From Reticulitermes speratus (taxonomy: Eukaryota; Arthropoda; Insecta; Blattodea; Rhinotermitidae), in NCBI GenBank assembly GCA_021186555.1, contig JAJKFL010000026.1:4231709-4295708 (forward strand): a stretch of 64,000 bases of DNA, written 5' to 3'. The notes under the pieces are model-generated. The model had not been told where the DNA came from and ran no database searches. It was given only the letters and a program-made list of their open reading frames with translations. Positions within the stretch are counted from its first letter, which is position 1. Each line of letters begins with the position of its first letter. Below, piece by piece: positions 57,516 through 64,000 of this stretch. A program made the translations under genes and the position numbers.

Positions 57516-57639
57516 AATTAAGAGTTAATTAATCTACTATTAAAATTTTTAATAGTGAAGGTACATCAAGTTGGTTTTAATTTCAATTTTAATTTATGCA
57601 AGATGCACGGTGAATACGATATTAAAAAAGCTATATCAT

Positions 57640-58554
57640 GCCAGAAGTTGTAATCTTCATGTCAAGTTACTTGTAGTTGAGGTTTCCTGTTTTATAGGCA
57701 GTGACAATATGTTCAAGTAGGGCATTACCTATTTTGTATTGTGATGTACAGGGCCATTATTTTAAATGACCATTATTAGTACTTCCTGTTTGGTTGCTTA
57801 TGCTGTATACCAAGGATACTGTTAAGTCAGAGGTCTTAGTGGCGTAGCAATGAAGAAGTAGAGCAAAATTGTTTCGGACAAACGTTGTAAAGCAGAAGAA
57901 ATATTTTGTGTTCAGAACACTTTTGACACACATTTGACAGTTTGGGGAAAAATGGTCAAATGTGGGTATGCCAGATATGTTTCACTATGTGTAAAATTCA
58001 TTACCTGTTTTTGTAGTGAAGTAGGCGTTACATAGGACTGAAGGGCACCAAAATTGAATTCAACTGACAGCATAGTGTATATCAGAAATTGACGTAAAAA
58101 TGAGAGAAAATATTGCTAGCACCAGTGACAAAATACATACCTGCCACATCCCATATTTAGATAGTTTAAAATGAAAGGAGCAGGTAAAAGTGCCCTTTGA
58201 TTAAGCACCATGCCTGGAATGTCATGTAGGACATTAGGAGTACAGATCCAGTGCTTCTTAAACTTCAGTGCTTAATGGGAGCAAGTGTTTAGCTGCTTGT
58301 GAATGGATATTTGTAACATTTTTCAGTAAATAATTTTTGAAAACCATGCCAGTATTATGTATTTTATGGTGGGATGTGAAATAATGGAGTAAATGTTCCA
58401 GAAGTGAAAGCCCCAAGCCACTGAGCTTGTCATGAGCTGTGCTTTTACAGAGCCCAGAGGCTGCAACCTTATCTTGTCCTGAGTTTGTTACATGTAGTCA
58501 CCAGCTGCAGGCTGTGTTTGGTGAAGATCCATTTTGGTGTCCTTCCGTCAGTGC
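57640..58554. other. No gene seen
   Basis: AT-rich; a very decayed family A SINE may lie at 58185-58290 on minus. Nothing else. Confidence 0.4.
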
Positions 58555-58853
58555 TTGGAAGCTGGGATAGTTTAGTCAGTATAGTGACTAGGCTACAGGC
58601 TAGATGGTGTGGGGTCCGATACCCAGCAGGGGTATGAGACCCTTCTCTCCTCCAAAAATGTCCAGACCAGCCTAGGGACCCACCCAGCCGCCTGTTCAGT
58701 GGGTAGAAAAGGTTGGTTCCCTGAGCATAAAGGGGCCAGGGCATGAAGTTGAGCAATCATCTGTATCTAGTGCTGAGGTTAAGAGTAAGTGTAGGTGCAC
58801 TGCTGCTCCCCCTCTGTTCATGGCATGGACAGGTCTACTTTTACCCATCAGTG
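58555..58853 (+). mobile_element. SINE family A, full copy
   Basis: Head GGGATAGTTTAGTCAGTATA, box B region GGGTCCGATACCCAGC, then TGTCCAGACCAGCCTAGGGA, CCCACCCAGCCGCCTGTTC, GGGGCCAGGGCATGAAGTTG, GCTGAGGTTAAGAGTAAGTG and TTCATGGCATGGACAGG. A T9-10 run follows. A much decayed minus copy may lie at about 58185-58290. Confidence 0.82.
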
Positions 58854-59423
58854 TGTCAGTACAAAATTTTTTTTTTTTCATTGAACACACACAATAGCAA
58901 CAATTACAAAGGTCTTAAAAAAAAACTTTTTAAAAGCTGTTTTAATTTCAATCACTGATTTTGTATAATTAACACATGCTGATTACAGAAATAACTTCCA
59001 TTTTGCTGTATCACATCACATTATTTCACCATTCTGAAAGAAAGATATAAAACAAAATATTTGAAATTGCAATGTTGCAATGCATGTATGACAGATGAAC
59101 AACATAAAATTCCAATAACTTGGAGAAAATATGAGCAAGTTTACATTTTTAATAGGATTTGAACGTTATGAATAAAACATAATCATCAGTTACTGTATTA
59201 CGTTTGAATTTTTCACAAAAAAGAGCAAAAAGTAACACTAAAAGTCACTAAAACATGAATAACTTCAACTGCTATCATACTGTCAAAAACATATGTGATT
59301 TTGCATTAAAATGTGAGTCTGTGTTTCATGTTATGCATTTCAATCAATAGAACCTTTGTCGCTTGCTTAGAAAATTTCTTCTGCCTGATTTTCGTTTGTG
59401 TGTTGTGTCACATTCATCACGTT

Positions 59424-59893
59424 TCAGCATCCAGCAGTAGTCTGCCATTTTGTGTACCCCTGTTGTTGTCCTAGCAGCATGCAGAGAACCTTCAAGTCAC
59501 CACAAACCATCCATTGGTGTTGCTTATAATTTATTTTCTCTAGTAGCTGCTCAAGAGTTTCGTAGGTTTCCTTAAGATTAACTGAATGGGCAACTGTGAC
59601 TGAAGCAAGACGGTTACCATTATGTAGTAACACACCTTACAAACTTCTCTTGCTTGAATCAATGAAGAGCCGCCATTCATCTGTTTTATACTCTACACCT
59701 AACATATTTACTAGATTTGGAATGTCATTGCAATACACTACAGATTCTTCTTGGGTGAAATACTGCAGTAGATCTTTCTCTCGATTTCTATAAAATGTTA
59801 CATATGTTCCTGGAGTTAGCAGGTTTTTTCCCTTCAGTCTGGAGCCTAGAAGTTCTGCGGCATCCTTAGGGAGATTTAAATCTCTTACCAAAT
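59424..59893 (-). pseudogene. Repetitive arthropod protein gene, C-terminal half (broken)
   Basis: The minus frame has VRDLNLPKDAAELLGSRLKG, REKDLLQYFTQEESVVYCND and DEWRLFIDSSKRSL. After a one-base frameshift near 59635 it continues VLLHNGNRLASVTVAHSVNL, YKQHQWMVCGDLKVLCMLLG and QQQGYTKW, then stops. I recognise this as an uncharacterised protein family that is heavily amplified in many arthropod genomes; the function is unknown to me. The 3' part is missing. Its 5' half is at 60275-60620, separated by element D. Confidence 0.7.
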
Positions 59894-59991
59894 CATTCAG
59901 TTCACTTTATATTATACATACCGTGAATTTCATTAATTAGTTAATAATTACGTAGCAATGAATGCACTACACTGTTTTTATGATTTCAGTA

Positions 59992-60031
59992 CCTACATAT
60001 GTTTCGGCACTTTTGTGTCATCCTCAGGGTT
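59992..60031 (-). ncRNA. Hammerhead-ribozyme-like motif (element D, tail side)
   Basis: On minus: ACC, CTGAGGA (60021-60027), T, GACAC-AAAA-GTGCC (one A-C mismatch), GAAAC (60001-60005), ATAT, GTA, GGT. Confidence 0.52.
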
Positions 60032-60169
60032 TGCCGTCGAAAGTTCACAGGCCTAATGCATCAGGGAACCAATTACTACGTCAGTGAAGTGCAGTGATGG
60101 TAACTTTGCAAGAGTTACGTATTGTGAAAGTGAACCTGATGCATTAGGACTGTGAACTTTCGACAGCAA

Positions 60170-60210
60170 ACCCTGAGGATGGCACAAAAGTGCCGAAACA
60201 TATGTAGGTA
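60170..60210 (+). ncRNA. Hammerhead-ribozyme-like motif (element D, other arm)
   Basis: ACC, CTGAGGA at 60173-60179, T, a perfect stem II GGCAC-AAAA-GTGCC, GAAAC at 60195-60199, ATAT, GTA at 60204-60206, then GGT. Predicted cut after A60206. Confidence 0.56.
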
Positions 60211-60274
60211 CTGAAATCATAAAAACAGTGTAGTGCATTCGTTGGTACGTAATTATTAACTAACATTCAGTTCA

Positions 60275-60620
60275 GTTTGGGTGAAAGGTTCAGGTGTGCC
60301 ATGTGTGTTGGTACCATGTTCAGAATCCTCTGACGATTCATTGGGAGTGGCACTTGATTCAGCCTGCAGTGTACGAAGTTGCTTAGGAGGATTAGGCACT
60401 GGTATATCAGGACCATGTGGCACAGGTCTTATGGCAGAAGGCAAATTGGGATAAGTAATTGCTTTCTTATTTTTTGTATTGAATCCTTTCAGTGTACGCA
60501 TACAAAAATAGCAGTCAACATGGTTTATTGGCTGACGCCATACCATTGGTATGCCAAACCGCAGGGCCTTCTTCTTTCCCACAGATGTAGCAAAATACAT
60601 TTGGATTGTTCAGACACTGT
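60275..60620 (-). pseudogene. Repetitive arthropod protein gene, N-terminal half (broken)
   Basis: The minus frame has SVGKKKALRFGIPMVWRQP, NHVDCYFCMRTLKGFNTKNK, ITYPNLPSAIRPVPHGPDIP and an acidic Ser/Glu stretch ending EPFTQTELN. The CYFC pair suggests a zinc-binding knuckle. The frame breaks exactly at the element D insertion; the continuation VRDLNLPKD lies beyond it. It is open for 114 codons, so the gene decayed relatively recently here. Upstream sequence (60620-60790) may hold a further degraded part. Confidence 0.72.
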
Positions 60621-60790
60621 CTTCTTTGCATTGTTTTTGGCACAACAAGTACACAAAAGCACAAGATTTGGCCAGGGAAATCACTGTTGTTAACATGTAC
60701 TGGAATATCTTGCTCAGCAGTAGTTGCAGTACTTGCTATCTAGTCGCAGCCCTTACCACAGTGAAAAGTGCTGCCATCTCTATGAAATAA

Positions 60791-62133
60791 GCTGTCTTCT
60801 ACAATAAAACAATATTGCCAAATCCATAACTACTTAATTTATTGTGTCTTTTGACTATGATATTAAAAGTTCTGTTATTGCACTGCAAACAATTTTTTTA
60901 AAGTATTATTATAGAATTACTAAAATTACTACAAAATGGTATGTGATATAACAAAAGTAATAACATTTCTGGAATCAGCACACAACACTTCATATGAATC
61001 AAGCTGCAAAATCGAAACAGCAAAATTCATGTAGACCAGTGTTATGTAAATTCTTCATGTAACATGAAACCTAACTGTATATTTAATATTATACATATTA
61101 TTATTAGTAGTTTTAATTCCTGTAATTGTGTATAACTCATTATTGAAGATGGCCAACACTGAAGGCGAAACATGGTATAAATCGTGTAGTATATGCAGGA
61201 TGGAAGACGTGTTAACAGTTTGAAAATATGTTGTAACTAGAATCATAGGAATGACGGTGCGCTGTGTGACAGACTGTAGTACTGACATCTCACAGGTGTA
61301 GTACCACTGGGGCATGATTTAACGACGCATTTACTATAGTGCATCGAGAGATGGCGGAGCAGTCCGGATGTTACGTCATTATCCGATTGACTCTTCCACG
61401 GAGTGACGTGGCTTACGTGGCTTAATTCTGATCCGCACATCTTAGAATGTCTGTAGGTTATTGTGATGTGGACGTGGCGGTGGATGGTGGTGAAGACGAA
61501 GGTAGTAAATGGTAGTTGTTCATGGAGTCGAGAGTGTTATTTGCCTTACGAAGATGTAGGTGCACTTAATTGATATCTAGCGTTACCGTCTTCTATTGAG
61601 GTTTCATATTAAAGACCAGTACTGTGTTAGGTAAGCATGTAGAGTGGCTAGATTTATATTGCTGAAAGGAATTTTAAATTTGTACGATGCTGAGGCGGCC
61701 ATGTTGTCGGTTCATATCCACGGGTGACGATGTTCAGTAGTGGCGAGTGGTCTGCAAATTGCATGACTTTATATGTTTAGGAGAGTTAGAATTAATCTTG
61801 TGTGTTCCATATTAGCAGTCCCGTTGCATAATGAATGTTAATTTATCGTGATCGTAACGTCGGGAGTATAATTGGCAGTTAGATATTTCTAGAACTCTGG
61901 TGCTACCGTTGTTCATTTCGAGATTCAAATCATCGTGAATAGGGAACGTGTTACTTGCTGGTTAAAGACTACCATTTTATTAGATAAGCGTGTCGAGTGA
62001 CTAGCATTATAACCGTTTAAGGTGTCTGTGTATTACTACGTGCTGCAGCATTAATTTTTTGACGTTCATAGGTAGGGCATCCATGTTGCTCATTACTGAT
62101 TTAATAGGTAAATGAGTTCATGTAATTTTGTTA
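60791..62133. other. No gene seen; one decayed hammerhead-like arm
   Basis: Beyond the motif at 61142 there is moderately GC-rich sequence at 61250-61760 without supported frames. It could include a promoter or 5' exon of another gene, but I see no proof. Confidence 0.35.
61142..61180 (+). ncRNA. Degenerate hammerhead-like motif with possible tail
   Basis: TTGAAGA (first base changed), T, GGCC..GGC weak stem II, GAAAC at 61167-61171, ATGG. About 30 nt later comes ATGCAGGATGGAAGACGTG, which loosely resembles the element tail. Probably a decayed solitary arm. Confidence 0.35.
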
Positions 62134-62480
62134 GATCATCTCCCTCAGGGTTAGTGTAGACATAGCCTCCAGCTGAACACGTAGGAAGTGAAGATTTACA
62201 AATACAGGTTTTTTATAATGAAGTTTGTTTTCCCCTAAGAATAGTTTTGTAATGGACCCAGTTGCAGGTTCTAATATCTGCTGGCAGTCTCCGTGGTCTT
62301 CACTATGGCCTGTGTACATTCACGCAACTGCTGCGGCTGTCTGCCACCAAACCAGGAAGTCATGGCCTAGTTCCTGTGTTAATTCAGGACCACCCAGATG
62401 TGCGCCATCGTGCTGTTCTTCTGACCATGTCACCACAGGGCAGAGTTTAAGTACTTAAATATTTAAATGCTGACTGACTG
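62134..62480 (+). repeat. About 345-bp interspersed repeat with (TGAC)n end, copy 1
   Basis: Starts TCTCCCTCAGGGTTAGTGTA and contains GTTGCAGGTTCTAATATCTG, CTGCTGCGGCTGTCTGCCAC and GTGCGCCATCGTGCTGTTCT. It ends TTTAAGTACTTAAATATTTA followed by GACTGACTGACT. Copy 2 is at 63656-64000. A short-repeat 3' end is typical of non-LTR retrotransposons and their SINEs. Confidence 0.8.
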
Positions 62481-63125
62481 ACTTAATATCATGCGTTCTT
62501 GGAGAAACACTTTTTTATTTGTCGGACCCAAAAATGTAAAATCACAAATGCTAAAATTGAACACGATTTGAAATTAGGACTGGGTGAGAAAGGTGGATAA
62601 AATACAGCAAGTCTAGTTGTGATAATTTTATATTAAATAAGAATTTGTTATTTAATGTATAATGTCACATCAGAGCTTTATAAATAGCAAAACGTGAGAT
62701 TACCCCATTATGAAGTTCTGCAGACCACCTGTTGACCAACCGGCCCAAAGCGCAGGCAGCGGTTTGGGTCGAGTGGGGACACAGCGCACCCTACTGGCCG
62801 CTATCCTGTTCTTTGAAGCAGTTTGTCAGAGGTGGTCGGCGCTTGAGGGTGTCTTCAGATGTGGTCAGCACGTGAGGGTGTCTTTGGGTTTGTAGGTGGT
62901 TGTACATGTACGTTTCGGTTGCTGTAGCTAGGTTCTTCAGCACAGCTGGAGGCTTAGTTTAGGAATTGAGAGCAGAGAATTGTCGTGTCCACAAAGTCGA
63001 AAATATGACTGTCTAGTAAAATAGTTTAATTTATATTTTGTGTGGATTTTGTACCGATTCTGTAAAAGGAAAAAACACAGCCATTAAACTGGTGATGATA
63101 GAGTCCATAGCCACATCTGAGGATT

Positions 63126-63365
63126 GACGTAGGTGTGTGAGGTAAGGAGGGAAAATGTGCGAGTGTGATGTGTTTTGTAGTTGCTATTGTGCAACTTTGA
63201 AGTTTCGGCCTATGCACCTCATGCCTACTGACAAGATGTTCTGTGTGGCCATGGCCCCTGCGTTTTGACGTAGGTGTGAGGTAAGGAGGAAAAATTTGCG
63301 AGTGTGATGTGTTTTGTAGTTGCTATTGTGCAACCTTGAAGTTTCGGCCTACTCACCTCACATGC
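63126..63365 (+). repeat. Imperfect tandem duplication, about 142-bp period
   Basis: GACGTAGGTGTG..GAGGTAAGGAGG, GCGAGTGTGATGTGTTTTGT, AGTTGCTATTGTGCAAC and TTGAAGTTTCGGCCTA appear twice (about 63126-63225 and 63268-63362). Confidence 0.85.
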
Positions 63366-63655
63366 ATATGAAGCAGGAGTGCAGCAGTTGGTGTGATTGA
63401 TCTGTTAAATGACACAGAGGTAATAAATGCAGAATATATTCGTACATTATTTCTGGTTTTGCACTCATACTTCAAATTTATTTAAAGTCAGTTATGCCAC
63501 ATGTACTGGGATTTACAGTAGTAAGACAATGAGTTCCCTGTAACACTTTTAAATGAAAACTTCATGAGCACGTCTATATTAAGAAAGAAAAAGTTAAAAA
63601 CTGCTCAGTTTATTGACATGCCTCTCATACGGAGGCCACAATAAGTACAGGAGAA

Positions 63656-64000
63656 TCGTCTCCCTCTGGGTTAGTGTAGACATAGCCTGCAGCTGAACAC
63701 ATAGGAAGTGAAGATTTACAAATACAGGTTTTTTATAATGAGGTTTGTTTTTCCCTAAGAATAGTTTTGTGATGGATCCTGTTGCAGGTTCGAATATCTG
63801 CTGGCAGTCTCCGTGGTCTTCACTGTGGCCTGTGTACATTCACGCAACTGCTGCGGCTGTCTGCCACCAAAGCAGGAAGTCATGACCTAGTTCCTGTGTT
63901 GATTCAGGACCACCCAGGTGTGCGCCATCGTGCTGTTCTTCTGGACATGTCACCGCAGGGCAGAGTTTAAGTACTTAAATATTTAAATACTGACTGACTG
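63656..64000 (+). repeat. About 345-bp interspersed repeat, copy 2 (runs to window edge)
   Basis: Same start (GTCTCCCTCTGGGTTAGTGT) and same (TGAC)n end as copy 1, in direct orientation, with scattered substitutions. The window ends within the tail. Confidence 0.8.

Larger units (their letters stand above)
56840..57627 (+). mobile_element. Palindromic hammerhead-bearing element C, 788 bp
   Basis: Inverted arms of about 178 bp at 56840-57015 and 57416-57594 surround about 400 bp of unique sequence. A 33-nt tail follows on the right only (57595-57627, with CACGGTG at 57606-57612). The element is flanked by a 12-bp target duplication AAGCTATATCAT at 56828-56839 and 57628-57639. Each arm carries a hammerhead-like motif. 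Its tail matches elements A and D when those are read on minus. The central unique part has no recognised coding; it may be 5' sequence of the parent element. Confidence 0.75.
59905..60263 (-). mobile_element. Palindromic hammerhead-bearing element D, 359 bp, inside a coding sequence
   Basis: The inverted arms (59937 to about 60058 and about 60138-60263) enclose a loop of about 80 bp. A 32-nt tail lies on the left (59905-59936, with ACCGTG at 59920-59925). An 11-bp target duplication CATTCAGTTCA at 59894-59904 and 60264-60274 brackets it exactly. Removing the element rejoins the two halves of the interrupted reading frame. This fixes the element's true ends and confirms insertion with target duplication. 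Confidence 0.82.

Noticed and set aside
1205..58620. Functional tRNA genes at the tRNA-like heads
   Set aside because: Each is followed by the same SINE body and differs at stem positions; they are retroposed copies, though I could not fold them all.
62909..62945. Minus-strand CTGAAGA and CGAAACGTAC as a hammerhead
   Set aside because: Core words are present but the sequence between them does not form a stem II.
63185..63355. GAAGTTTCGGCCTA repeats as hammerhead cores
   Set aside because: The minus strand has GGCCGAAAC but no CTGANGA at the required distance.

Overview
The window looks like a stretch of an arthropod nuclear genome, most likely an insect and probably a cockroach or termite (Blattodea). 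That placing is inference. It rests on spliced coding exons with GT-AG introns, many tRNA-headed SINEs, mariner remnants, and repeat-borne reading frames of kinds I associate with Blattodea. There are no bacterial operons, rRNA genes, convincing tRNA genes or CRISPR arrays. Nearly all of the sequence is repeats; only one host gene can be supported.

Layout. 1-21.5 kb is a repeat thicket. It holds SINEs, a Tigger-like MITE, four loci of a TATA-headed element with an internal 114-bp tandem repeat in 1 to 14 copies, a 22-bp array, a 64-bp array, a 55-base poly(G) run and the first hammerhead-like palindrome. 21.5-28.5 kb carries the last five recognisable coding exons of one plus-strand gene (about 370 residues visible, 5' part not found). 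Its introns or flanks contain a 41-bp minisatellite (41 copies, 19,736-21,416) and a 43-bp minisatellite (about 45 copies, 22,048-24,008). The protein has an aromatic-rich segment, a Ser/Pro-rich linker, a long coiled coil and three SUMO-consensus lysines. It looks like a nuclear regulatory protein, but I cannot name it. 28.5-64 kb is visibly more AT-rich and has no supportable host gene. It may begin with a long 3' UTR, and it contains SINEs, mariner pieces, a 914-bp TIR element with a 64-bp internal minisatellite and an 8-bp target duplication, a broken repetitive protein gene, and several hammerhead-like palindromes.

Most interesting system. Four palindromic (inverted-arm) elements, at about 4.1-4.4, 40.2-40.9, 56.8-57.6 and 59.9-60.3 kb, carry a hammerhead-ribozyme-like core (CTGANGA, stem II, GAAAC, GTH, short stem I) in each arm. 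Each ends, on one side only, in a roughly 33-nt tail containing a CACGGTG-type motif. Three of them have clear 9-12 bp target-site duplications. The arms differ strongly between elements while the plan and tail are kept. This fits a non-autonomous relative of Penelope-like retroelements, whose terminal repeats are known to encode hammerheads. One copy has cleanly split a repetitive protein-coding sequence. Single hammerhead-like copies lie at 55.74 and 61.14 kb.
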